Assembly: GCA_029256015.1 (NCBI GenBank)
Contig: JAQSYQ010000014.1
Coordinates: forward strand, 1-42,133
DNA from: Gammaproteobacteria bacterium
GTDB lineage: Bacteria; Pseudomonadota; Gammaproteobacteria; Francisellales; CACEW01
Length of the DNA: 42,133 nt
Direction: 5' to 3'
Shown here: piece after piece, positions 29,101-36,259 of the stretch
Layout: every line of letters starts with the position of its first letter
Position numbering within the stretch: position 1 is the first letter of the stretch
Notes under the pieces: generated by a model
The model's input: the letters and a program-made list of their open reading frames with translations, nothing else
What the model was told of the DNA's origin: nothing
The model's database searches: none
Translations under genes and position numbers: made by a program

Positions 29101-30558
29101 TTGAAGGATGTTTTTTCAGTGGAAAAGACTTTAGTGCCTTTGGAGACTAATTGCCAGCATCGTATTGCTGCCATCTGGTCAGACATATTATGCCTTGATA
29201 TTAATGCAATAGGTGTCTCATCTAATTTCTTTGACTTGGGTGGAAACTCCCTGCTAGTCATAAAAATGTTAGCAAAGGTTCAGCAACAATTTGGCAGTGC
29301 GCCCCACTTGGGGCAATTTATTTCCGTTCCGACGCTTTCCTCACTTGCGGCATTTTTCGATGAGGCCACTGATATTGATAACGCTTCTCAACAATTATGG
29401 GCACGTCTAAAGCAGGACATTAATCTTGAGGATGGAATTCTTCCTCTCCAAGCTAAGAACCCATTAATTTATACCCCAAAAGCAATTCTAATTACAGGGG
29501 CTACTGGTTTTTTGGGTATACACTTGCTTGCAGAGATGCTCATGGAAACTGACGCAATCATTTATTGTTTGGTTCGTGCAGCTTCGAAAGAAGGAGCCAT
29601 GTTGAAGCTGAGAGGTCAGCTACAGAAATACAATTTATTAGACTCTAAAGACTTATCTCGCATCAAATTTATTTTGGGAGATCTAGCGGAATCAAATTTG
29701 GGTATGAATGATATTGATTACAAAACTATATGTGATGAGGTAGATGCAATTTTTCACGTTGGTGCTTGGGTCCATCATATCATTGATTATGCAACCTTAT
29801 ATGATACTAATGTCCAGTCATTGAAAGCATGTTTATCATTGGCAACAACCTCAAAGAATAAAGTGATTCATTTTATTTCAACCTATGCAGTGAAATACAT
29901 TTCACCGATTGAGCGTTTGCCAAAGCTTAATGATAACTCATTTGAGGCACGCTTAAACACGAATGGCTATCTGACAACAAAATGGGTTTCAGAGCAACTC
30001 TTGGACCAAGCACAATCTCGAGGCATCGCATGCCATATCTATCGCCCTGGCAATATCATTGCTGGTAAAGAAGGTATTTATGAGCCTGAGAAAAATCACA
30101 CTTTATTACGTCTAAAAGGAATGTTGCAACTAGGTAAAGCGTATGTTAGTCCGCAAGATTACATTGAAATGATGCCAGTTGATCTTCTGTCTACCGCGAT
30201 TCGGCAGGCTGCAAAAAGCTCAATGCATTTCATTTATGATATGAATAATGCAGTGACGATCTCATGGCTAGATTATTTATCAAATGCGCAGAAAATGGGA
30301 TGGCCTATTGTGATTTTGGAAGATGCCGAAACGTGGAATAATCTTTTAGATTCGCTAAGTGAAGAGAATGCACTTTACGCTTTTTCATCATTATACAAAG
30401 CGTTGAGACCAGAAGATAAATCTAGTGATGGAATTGAGCAAATTAATTTAAAACCAAATTATATCATTGAAACACCTAGCTATGATGAGATGGTCGATAG
30501 ACAGCTCCTTTCACTGGTTAAGTCTGGTTTTTTAGAGCCGCCCCCAAAGTTTATATAG
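26137..30558 (+). CDS. NRPS module with reductive release: C-A-PCP-R
   Basis: 1473 residues, GTG 26137, six bases after the previous stop. Domains: condensation (about 20-440, intact 'VMHHIITDGTSFG' near 145); adenylation (about 470-985; 'YTSGSTGRPKGVA' near 633, 'NMYGITETTV' near 776, 'TINGKVDRAKL' near 975); carrier ('LGGNSLLVIK' near 1035); thioester reductase (about 1110-1473; 'LITGATGFLGIHLLAE' binding NAD(P)H, catalytic Tyr-Lys in 'GYLTTKWVSEQLL' near 1280). It adds a second amino acid to the ketoacyl chain and releases the product as an aldehyde or alcohol; no thioesterase is present. The hand-read pocket code is about D-I-W-T-A-V-M-V-Y-K, not the published Hpg code, so the substrate is open. 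It is the last gene of the operon and ends ten bases from the convergent methyltransferase gene. Confidence 0.93.
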   Translation: MWQKKLTIDETCLDENLDLSSGQKALFFIHSLGGLAQSAYNESLVYSLKGSVSIDALRNAFLELIKRHEVLRLSFIQNDEGDFKQKLHGTGRLEFNVKEDSCDDSIKEYINAQIKKPFHFDEPTLMRVSIVQTGEKQSILLIVMHHIITDGTSFGVLISDLSEAYNQIVGELSSESMLPSLSYFDHVAAEKERSETAEYHGAVQSFAKSLEGYKKLNFLATPYANEKNDPFLGDRVYFDLNSEICSRIKEYCQIRKVTPFHFLYAAFALFLGKYARSQDVVIGVPFANRRSKDEQRTVGYYVNNIPVRISVKDSDSFESFLSSVKTTIFSCLAKQDLSFEHIAEHLNLEKSNPFSHPMIQAMFVLGSVDKLSLNLNGVTAKQEHVYYAKTSKFDLSLFMLEEGKEKIIAYFEFRTDLFSPELIENLSRSFYALIENILDTPLQQLAMINMLNAREKEHMKTALFQSKLNWRVDKTLNEYFSLSALTHQDNTALIYAGKKYSYRTLESKTNQWASYIRHQYELIYQQKMPRDTLIALCVDRNEDMIFGLLGILKAGAAYVPIDPEYPKERIDYILDHSKAALLLTHHAHDGLALDFLPERTIYMDDPIIESSEAFIDRPHEVMNKPEDIAYVLYTSGSTGRPKGVAVTHENVICLFESLKKQFDLNSTDVWSLFHTFCFDISVWEMWGAFLFGGALLVIPFEVTRDPARFFKLIKSEEVTVLTQTASAFQMFIAEDAKAHEKLKHLRYVAFVGESLKVSILRPWVEKYGTEQPKLANMYGITETTVYTNNKFINQIDLDRGRDNIGWPLEQFSMCVMDQSLQWCPIGFVGEICIGGRGLSRGYLYRDDLTQQKFITDPYSDFLGLPANTKLYLTGDLGRWREDGSIEYLGRKDFQIKLRGFRIELGEIESALGSYPGISHTAVLLKGEGDQAYLAAYYTTEADLKINPDILANHIRNFLPDYMIPKTFMELVSFPMTINGKVDRAKLQVLKDVFSVEKTLVPLETNCQHRIAAIWSDILCLDINAIGVSSNFFDLGGNSLLVIKMLAKVQQQFGSAPHLGQFISVPTLSSLAAFFDEATDIDNASQQLWARLKQDINLEDGILPLQAKNPLIYTPKAILITGATGFLGIHLLAEMLMETDAIIYCLVRAASKEGAMLKLRGQLQKYNLLDSKDLSRIKFILGDLAESNLGMNDIDYKTICDEVDAIFHVGAWVHHIIDYATLYDTNVQSLKACLSLATTSKNKVIHFISTYAVKYISPIERLPKLNDNSFEARLNTNGYLTTKWVSEQLLDQAQSRGIACHIYRPGNIIAGKEGIYEPEKNHTLLRLKGMLQLGKAYVSPQDYIEMMPVDLLSTAIRQAAKSSMHFIYDMNNAVTISWLDYLSNAQKMGWPIVILEDAETWNNLLDSLSEENALYAFSSLYKALRPEDKSSDGIEQINLKPNYIIETPSYDEMVDRQLLSLVKSGFLEPPPKFI

Positions 30559-30568
30559 CCAATAGGCA

Positions 30569-31582
30569 TTAGGCTGGTTGTGCTTCAATAAGACTCAGAG
30601 CAGTAAGACCTGTTCGTGGTAATGACTTAATAAAAGACAGTTTGAATCCAGCCTCCTCAATGAGTGCGAGCATTTGCTTTTTAGAGCGCTCTTTGCCATT
30701 AAAGAGAGTAAGCATGTGCAGGTCTTGCCATTTACTTGCATCTGGTTCATTGCCATCAGGTATCAGTGTGTCGATAATAAGCAAACGACCATTTTCAGGA
30801 ATTGTTTTTCTAATGTTTTTTAGAATAATGACCGCTTTGTCATCATTCCAGTCGTGAAGAATATGTTTGAGAATGTATAGATTTGCCTTTACTTGAATAG
30901 CCTGTAAAAAGTCTCCCTTCACAAACATATACGGGGTATCTTTTTTAATAGAGTTATCTTTCGCCTCATCAATAATGCCTTTTAAATCGAAGAGTGTGCC
31001 GTGAATATCTGGGTGTTTTGCTAGGATTGCCTTTAGCAACTGCCCGGTTCCACCACCAATATCAACGATACTATCCACTTTGCTGAAATCATATCCATCT
31101 AAAATACTAGGTATATCTTTTTGGGTATGTTCAGCCATTGCAGCATTAAATTGTTTTGAAAGATCTGGATGCTTCGTTAAATATGAAAAAAAACTATCCT
31201 GATAATGTTCAGTAAATGGTGTTACATCAGAATGCAAGCCTTCTAATAATTTGCTCCAGGCCATATAGGATTCTCGTCCTGATCTGACAGCGTAGTGATA
31301 TAGTGTATTTTCAGCGTCTGATATTAGGAGATCGGCTTTGGGTGTTAGAGCAAAAATTTGTTCTTGCCGTTCTTCGAAGATTCCAATGCTTGCCAGTGCC
31401 CGCAGTAATCTATAAAGTTTTTTTTGGCACAAGCCTGTAATGCTTGCAATTGCTTCACAACTTTTTGGGCCATCTTTTAGCATGTCAGCGAGCTTGAGTC
31501 TTGCTGCGGTTGAAATTGCCTGAGTAACCTGGTAACCCTTTAGTAAGTCGTATAATTCGACAGCTTCAGTTGATTTTTGCAT
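30569..31582 (-). CDS. SAM-dependent O-methyltransferase (plant COMT/bacterial antibiotic type)
   Basis: 337 residues, ATG 31582. An N-terminal winged-helix dimerisation domain (about 10-95, 'AISTAARLKLADMLKDGP') precedes a Rossmann methyltransferase with motif I 'VDIGGGTGQLLKAIL', and 'LKHILHDWNDDKAVIIL', whose His is the family's catalytic base, near 241. 330-360 residues is normal for Methyltransf_2 enzymes, which methylate phenolic OH groups. It is the last gene of the Hpg operon, three bases after the oxidase gene. A likely substrate is the phenol of hydroxyphenylglycine, or the assembled product, giving a methoxyphenyl group; this is inference. The convergent synthetase gene ends only ten bases away, and no terminator lies between them. 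Confidence 0.88.
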   Translation of the reverse strand: MQKSTEAVELYDLLKGYQVTQAISTAARLKLADMLKDGPKSCEAIASITGLCQKKLYRLLRALASIGIFEERQEQIFALTPKADLLISDAENTLYHYAVRSGRESYMAWSKLLEGLHSDVTPFTEHYQDSFFSYLTKHPDLSKQFNAAMAEHTQKDIPSILDGYDFSKVDSIVDIGGGTGQLLKAILAKHPDIHGTLFDLKGIIDEAKDNSIKKDTPYMFVKGDFLQAIQVKANLYILKHILHDWNDDKAVIILKNIRKTIPENGRLLIIDTLIPDGNEPDASKWQDLHMLTLFNGKERSKKQMLALIEEAGFKLSFIKSLPRTGLTALSLIEAQPA

Positions 31583-31585
31583 AAT

Positions 31586-32683
31586 TTAATTCCTCAGATT
31601 TGGGCTGTACAGCATTTTCCCCGGATGTTCTATTTTTGAAAGGTTGTTAATTCCTGTTAGAGCCATCGCTTCGACAAGTTCCTCTTGCAGAATTCTAAGT
31701 ATTTGACTGACACCTTGCTGTCCATCGGTTGCAAGTCCCCACAGCAATGGTCGGCCAATCAAAACAGCATCTGCACCCAATATTAGTGCTTTTAGAATAT
31801 CCGCGCCTCTTCTTATGCCACCATCCACCAAAATTGGAATGCGTTGTTTCACTACGGACACGACTTCCGGTAAAAGCTCGATGCTGGCGGGCATGCCATC
31901 CAATTGTCTTCCACCATGATTTGAAACAATAATAGCTTCCACATTTGCTTCAACGGCGAGCATTGCATCTTCAGGGTGAGAGATTCCTTTCAGAACAATG
32001 GGTAACTTGGTTGCTGATTTGAGCCAATCAATATCTCTCCACGTAAGGGATCGATCAAATTGTGTTGCAGCAAAGGTGCGTAAGGTAGAAGTCTGGTCTT
32101 TTGCAGAAAGTGTTTTGGTGAAGAGATTAAAATTCTTAGGGTATATGTGCAAAGGCAGGCAGAATTCATTGCGAATATCTTGTTCACGTTTTGCCATCAG
32201 TGGAGTATCAATGGTGAGCACAATACCTAGATAACCATGAGACTCTGCTCTTTGAATAAGATCGAGAGTAAGGGCCCTATCTTTAAAAATATACAGTTGT
32301 AGCCAGGAGGGGCAGTTAGTTTTTTCAGCCACAATTTCAAGCGATTCTGAAGACATAGTACTTAGGATATTTGCTAAACCTGCTTCTGCCACAGCTTTAG
32401 AAAGTCCAATTTCTCCAGAGGGGTGAGCAAGATATTGCAATCCCATAGGTGCTGCAATCACTGGCATAGATAATTCAAAGCCCAATAATTTTTTATGGGT
32501 ATTACAGTGTGAGGCATTTCTTAAAGCTCGTGGTAACAACATCAGATTAGAGTATGCTTGCTCGTTGCGCTTTAGAGTAATTTCATCAAGCGCTCCACCA
32601 TAGAAAAAATCAAAAATCGGTTTGGGAAGGCTTTTTTTTGCAGCTGTTTCGAAGTCCCTGATGTTTAATAATTTCTTATGCAC
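31586..32683 (-). CDS. hmo: 4-hydroxymandelate oxidase (FMN-dependent alpha-hydroxy-acid oxidase)
   Basis: 365 residues, ATG 32683. It is a full FMN-dependent TIM-barrel enzyme of the glycolate oxidase/lactate dehydrogenase family: 'PVIAAPMGLQYLAHPSGE' (FMN binding), 'TIDTPLMAKREQDIRN', 'PIVLKGISHPEDAMLA' (Lys), 'IIVSNHGGRQLD' with the catalytic His near 255 and substrate-binding Arg, and 'ILVDGGIRRGADILKAL'. The family oxidises alpha-hydroxy acids to keto acids. Between hmaS-type and aminotransferase genes, the expected step is L-4-hydroxymandelate to 4-hydroxybenzoylformate, the second step of Hpg synthesis. It overlaps the aminotransferase gene by eight bases, indicating coupled translation. 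The specific substrate is inferred from context. Confidence 0.87.
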   Translation of the reverse strand: MHKKLLNIRDFETAAKKSLPKPIFDFFYGGALDEITLKRNEQAYSNLMLLPRALRNASHCNTHKKLLGFELSMPVIAAPMGLQYLAHPSGEIGLSKAVAEAGLANILSTMSSESLEIVAEKTNCPSWLQLYIFKDRALTLDLIQRAESHGYLGIVLTIDTPLMAKREQDIRNEFCLPLHIYPKNFNLFTKTLSAKDQTSTLRTFAATQFDRSLTWRDIDWLKSATKLPIVLKGISHPEDAMLAVEANVEAIIVSNHGGRQLDGMPASIELLPEVVSVVKQRIPILVDGGIRRGADILKALILGADAVLIGRPLLWGLATDGQQGVSQILRILQEELVEAMALTGINNLSKIEHPGKMLYSPNLRN

Positions 32684-33899
32684 TTAATTTTTCCTGCTGG
32701 CAAGACTGGTATATTGCAATTGCTTTTCCAATGCGCTCAATACCTTCTTTAATTACGTCTATATCTGAATAAGTGAAGTTTAAGCGGATGAAATTTGAAG
32801 GAGCATTAGTGGAATTTCCAGCATAAAAAGCAGCGCCAGGGATAAAAGCAACTTTAAATTCTGATATGGCAATTTTGAGTATTTCATTCGTATCAAAGTT
32901 TTCTGGCAATTTGGCCCAGATGAAAAGACCGCTCGCAGGTTGTTTCAGTTCGCAATTTTTTGGAAAGTGCTTTTGGATTTCTTGCAACATGGTATCACGT
33001 TTTAAGCGGTATGTTTGGATCAGATTTGCAATGTGTGACTCTATCGAAATACCCCCAAGAATTTTGGAAGCTATCCTGTGGGAGTAGGTTGCGATGTCTA
33101 AGTCTGAGCCTTCTTTCAAGAACGAAAGTGCTTGATGAAAAGGTTCAGGAGCAATGATCCATCCAACTCTAAGAGAGGGGGCTAATATTTTGGATAATGT
33201 ACCAACATAGAAAACCCAATTCTGCTCAAACGATTTAATAGGTGGCAGCATGTTGCTGGTATAATTGAGATAACTATAGGGGTCATCTTCAATAATGGGT
33301 ACACGGTAAGTTCTGGCAAGTTCAGCAAGTTGTTGTCTTTTTTCCCTAGATATTGTCACAGTGTGTGGATTTCCGCCATCCGGTACGACATAGAGTAAGG
33401 CTGGCCTTTTTGCAAGTACCTTTTCAGTGTCTTCTATACTTATACCGCTATGAAAGTCAGTTTGAATCGTGAGGAGCTTTGATTGAAGGGGTTGTATTGT
33501 TTGTAAAAAACCAGGGTAGGTAAAATCCTCTACAGCAATACTATCTTTTTTTTCATTCACCAGCATGCGTGCGAGTAGGCTTATCCCCTGCTGAGCACCT
33601 GAGGTGAGAAAAATATCCGATTCTCGGCATGTAATGCCCCGCATTTTCATCAAGCTGACAATCTGCTGTTTTAGTTTTATTAGAGGCTTGGCATATTGAG
33701 TAATAGAGCTACCTTCAGTTAAGAGCTCAGCCGAAGCATTGCTTATTGCATCAATATGCAATAATTTGCAATCAGGGAGTCCAAGCGCAAAAGAAATAAA
33801 ATCAGGATCATTTGCAAAAGCGATGGACTTTTGCATGGCTGATGGTTTGAGTGTTTTTACCCAGTCAGCAAGTAGAGGGCCATTATTAAAATGTTCCAC
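32676..33899 (-). CDS. hpgT: PLP aminotransferase, 4-hydroxyphenylglycine-forming (HpgT-like)
   Basis: 407 residues, ATG 33899. It is a fold-type I aminotransferase: 'TSGAQQGISLLARML' (phosphate cup), 'VPDGGNPHTVTISREKRQ', 'IEDDPYSYLNY' (Asp to PLP nitrogen), 'VGTLSKILAPSLRVGWI' with the PLP-Lys near 236, and C-terminal 'NFIRLNFTYSD' with the carboxylate-binding Arg. It is similar to MocR/LysN-type enzymes but has no DNA-binding domain. In Hpg pathways this enzyme converts 4-hydroxybenzoylformate to Hpg, with tyrosine as donor, which regenerates 4-hydroxyphenylpyruvate for HmaS. It overlaps its neighbours on both sides (8 and 14 bases), so the three Hpg genes form one coupled unit. Confidence 0.85.
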   Translation of the reverse strand: MEHFNNGPLLADWVKTLKPSAMQKSIAFANDPDFISFALGLPDCKLLHIDAISNASAELLTEGSSITQYAKPLIKLKQQIVSLMKMRGITCRESDIFLTSGAQQGISLLARMLVNEKKDSIAVEDFTYPGFLQTIQPLQSKLLTIQTDFHSGISIEDTEKVLAKRPALLYVVPDGGNPHTVTISREKRQQLAELARTYRVPIIEDDPYSYLNYTSNMLPPIKSFEQNWVFYVGTLSKILAPSLRVGWIIAPEPFHQALSFLKEGSDLDIATYSHRIASKILGGISIESHIANLIQTYRLKRDTMLQEIQKHFPKNCELKQPASGLFIWAKLPENFDTNEILKIAISEFKVAFIPGAAFYAGNSTNAPSNFIRLNFTYSDIDVIKEGIERIGKAIAIYQSCQQEKLSA

Positions 33900-34956
33900 G
33901 ATTGCGCTGCTCCAGTTCTATTGATTTAAATAATGATTTAATATTGCTACTGCCAAAGCCTTTGGCACCTACACGCTGAATGATTTCAAAAAATCCAGTG
34001 GGCCTTGTTTGAACTGGCAATGTAAACAGTTGGTACAAATAGCCATTCTCATCTTGATCAATGAGGATATTGGTGCCATCAATCTTTTGGATTTCTTCTT
34101 CCAGTTCTGGGAGCTCAGCCAGGCGAACAGAGTAATATTCTTTGGGTACTTTGAGAAAAGAAAGACCATTTTTCTTGAGTATTTCCACGGCGCGAATGAT
34201 GTCATCTGTTTCAAATGCGATATGTTGAACGCCAGGCCCATGATTAAAATTTAAAAATTCTTTTATTTGTGATTTTTCATACTGTGGCATCGATTCTGTG
34301 AAAACAAGCTTAACAACACTATCCGGAGATTGAAGTACTATCGAGTTCATGCCGCTTTTTCCAGTATCGACTGATTCTGCATGTGTTTTGATGAGTCCAA
34401 AGGCGTTCATGTACATTTCAACGCTTTTTTCAAGTGAGCCGGTTTCGACACAGATTGCAATGTGGTCTATTCGCTTGAGCATTGGGTGTTGAGATGAATC
34501 ATTCAATGTTTCCGATTTGCCATGCAATCCCAAGTAGAAATCTGTTTCCTTGCCAGGAGCTTCAACTAAAGTGTGAATGATATTCCCTATTGTCGACACT
34601 TGCGAGGCTCGTATTTTTCGGCCTATCACTTCATAAGTATTTGGTTCAGAAATAGGTTTTGCTCCGTGTTTGACCGCATTGCTAAAAGCCTTTTCAGTAT
34701 CCTTAACACTAAATGCAATATCACTAAAACCATCGCCGTGAATTGTAATATGCTTAGATGCTCTTGACTCACCCAGAATGGGGGAGGTTAAAATCATATC
34801 TATTTGTTGTTGTTTGAGATAACTGCTGCATGTAGGCGTGTTAGATCTGGCCATAGTTTGTTCCAAGCACTTAAAGCCAAAGATGTTTTTGTAAAAAAGG
34901 GTTGATTGGCATATGTTTGCTGTGAAGATTTCGATGTGGGAAAAATCCTGTAGCAT
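33886..34956 (-). CDS. hmaS: 4-hydroxymandelate synthase (HPPD superfamily)
   Basis: 356 residues, ATG 34956 with AAGGGG upstream. Two vicinal-oxygen-chelate domains are present. Iron ligands are visible as His in 'RIDHIAICV' (near 163), His in 'GPGVQHIAFETDD' (near 245) and Glu in 'GFFEIIQRVGAKGFG' (near 326). 'NIKSLFKSIELEQ' closes the protein as in Amycolatopsis HmaS (357 residues). HmaS and 4-hydroxyphenylpyruvate dioxygenase use the same substrate and look alike; HmaS gives L-4-hydroxymandelate instead of homogentisate. Sequence alone does not separate them safely. Its place as first gene of a coupled operon with hydroxymandelate-oxidase and aminotransferase genes makes HmaS the better call. 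The alternative is HPPD for tyrosine breakdown or pyomelanin. Confidence 0.83.
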   Translation of the reverse strand: MLQDFSHIEIFTANICQSTLFYKNIFGFKCLEQTMARSNTPTCSSYLKQQQIDMILTSPILGESRASKHITIHGDGFSDIAFSVKDTEKAFSNAVKHGAKPISEPNTYEVIGRKIRASQVSTIGNIIHTLVEAPGKETDFYLGLHGKSETLNDSSQHPMLKRIDHIAICVETGSLEKSVEMYMNAFGLIKTHAESVDTGKSGMNSIVLQSPDSVVKLVFTESMPQYEKSQIKEFLNFNHGPGVQHIAFETDDIIRAVEILKKNGLSFLKVPKEYYSVRLAELPELEEEIQKIDGTNILIDQDENGYLYQLFTLPVQTRPTGFFEIIQRVGAKGFGSSNIKSLFKSIELEQRNRGTF

Positions 34957-34984
34957 TTTAATTGCACCCCTTGAGCCATGTGTA

Positions 34985-35002
34985 CACGAATTATACTTCG
35001 TG
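34985..35002 (-). promoter_or_regulatory. Inverted repeat over the -10 box of the Hpg operon (candidate operator)
   Basis: The sequence is CACGAA, six bases, TTCGTG: a perfect six-bp inverted repeat. On the minus strand a perfect TATAAT (34995-34990) lies inside it, with the ATG of hmaS 34 bases downstream. A second palindrome, GTGTACAC (34980-34987), overlaps its inner edge. No good -35 box is found at 16-18 bases, which fits a promoter that needs an activator or is blocked by a repressor. Confidence 0.5.
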
Positions 35003-35253
35003 GCATATTACAATAGAGTCGTTCAAAAATCCATATCTTAAAGTCTGTTTGCAACCTGGTTCATAATCATTTTAAAATCAATTAACTAAGCTTGATTTAA
35101 TTCAAAGTCTTCCATAGAAAAAATGCTTTGGTATCTTATAAAAAATTGAGTAGTATATGAAAGCAATTTTTTATGCATATTCTATGCATCGTAAATGTAT
35201 AAAGGCTAATATTGCCGAGAAGGAACCCACTCAATATCCTAATATAAGACATA
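35003..35253. other. A+T-rich intergenic region between Hpg operon and SDR
   Basis: About 250 bases with no coding frame that I can support. It contains two copies of the palindrome ATGCAT (35173-35178 and 35184-35189) spaced 11 bases centre to centre. Only the start of the VOC remnant follows it. Confidence 0.35.
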
Positions 35254-35340
35254 GAGAAAAATGTGCGACCTGGAGATCCTATATATGGTACCTCTTGTGG
35301 CAATCATTTGGAATTAGTGGAAATTAAGGAGAAGAAATAA
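35254..35340 (+). pseudogene. C-terminal remnant of a VOC/glyoxalase-family gene
   Basis: A short open frame just before the SDR gene reads 'VRPGDPIYGTSCGNHLELVE' and ends at TAA 35338-35340. 'GNHLELVE' is the typical last strand of glyoxalase/vicinal-oxygen-chelate proteins. An in-frame stop lies directly upstream of the fragment, so the rest of the domain (about 100 residues) is missing. The stop overlaps the SDR start as TAATG, the arrangement of two once-coupled genes. Confidence 0.55.
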
Positions 35341-36221
35341 TGCTGGGCGAAGAGATTAAACGTAGAGAAACTGTAGTAGTTATTGGCGGAAATCGTGGAA
35401 TTGGTTTGGGGTTTGTAAAAAATTATCTATCCAAAGGGTGTTCCGTGATCGCAACATACCGAGATCCTGAAAAGTTGGAAGAATTAAAAAAAATAAAAGA
35501 AATTTTTCCCGATGCGCTAGATTTTTATCAATTGGATATAAAGAATGAGGCTGCAATTTCTAGTTTTTCAGAAAAAATTAAACAACCAATTGATATTTTA
35601 ATTTTGAATGCAGGAATTCTTTTGAGTATCTCGGGAAGCCACCCGTCAATTGATAAATCACAAGAAATGCGCGATACAATGGACGTTAATGTGTATGGTC
35701 CCGACAATATAATACGTGCATTATTTCCGCAATTATTAAACCCACATGCCTGTGCTGTTTATGTCAGTTCGAGTTTAAGCAATGCAGATGAGAACTTAGG
35801 AGGACGCCACCATGCCTATAGGGTCAGTAAAGCTGCGGGAAATATGATTATGCAAAATTGGAATATTGAGCTGGCAGCAACTTGGTTAGCTGAAGGCCAT
35901 TCTTATCAGATAAGACCCTGTGCATTTCCAATCTCACCCGGTTGGGTACAAACAGATATGGGCGGGCCTCGCGCAAGTTTAACTGTAGAAGAAAGCGTTT
36001 CTGGTATGGCATCAGTTATTGCAGCTGTAAGAGAGCATAAACAAGCTTCGTTATATTTTTATAATGGTAGCGTATTGCAAAAATATCCAGAGCCTCTGGT
36101 AGTGACAAAAAAGAAAGAAGAGGATAAGGATATTGTATCAGCTCAGAGACTTGTGCTATCTACTTTTCATGATAGCCTTGAAACGCACCCTGTCGATGAT
36201 AGAGAATGGTCTCCCGAATAA
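35340..36221 (+). CDS. Short-chain dehydrogenase/reductase (classical, C-factor-like)
   Basis: 293 residues, ATG 35340 with AAGGAG upstream, overlapping the remnant gene's stop. 'VVVIGGNRGIGLGFVKNYL' is the cofactor motif (T/G-GxxxGIG type). 'ILILNAGILL' matches NAG, 'AVYVSSSLSN' holds the catalytic Ser, and 'HAYRVSKAAGNM' is an intact Tyr-x-x-x-Lys near 160. 'PISPGWVQTDMGG' follows as in the CsgA/C-factor SDR group. About 50 extra C-terminal residues are charged. It probably reduces or oxidises a small molecule. It is next to, but divergent from, the Hpg operon, so a tailoring role in the cluster is possible but unproven. Confidence 0.85.
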   Translation: MLGEEIKRRETVVVIGGNRGIGLGFVKNYLSKGCSVIATYRDPEKLEELKKIKEIFPDALDFYQLDIKNEAAISSFSEKIKQPIDILILNAGILLSISGSHPSIDKSQEMRDTMDVNVYGPDNIIRALFPQLLNPHACAVYVSSSLSNADENLGGRHHAYRVSKAAGNMIMQNWNIELAATWLAEGHSYQIRPCAFPISPGWVQTDMGGPRASLTVEESVSGMASVIAAVREHKQASLYFYNGSVLQKYPEPLVVTKKKEEDKDIVSAQRLVLSTFHDSLETHPVDDREWSPE

Positions 36222-36259
36222 ACTAGTCGATGATTATTTAATATAAAATAAGGAAAATT

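Noticed and set aside
33886..34956. 4-hydroxyphenylpyruvate dioxygenase for tyrosine breakdown
   Set aside because: Not excluded by sequence, but the overlapping oxidase and aminotransferase genes fit Hpg synthesis, and no homogentisate genes are nearby.
35173..35189. Paired ATGCAT palindromes as an operator
   Set aside because: Short motif in A+T-rich DNA, far from both starts; likely chance.
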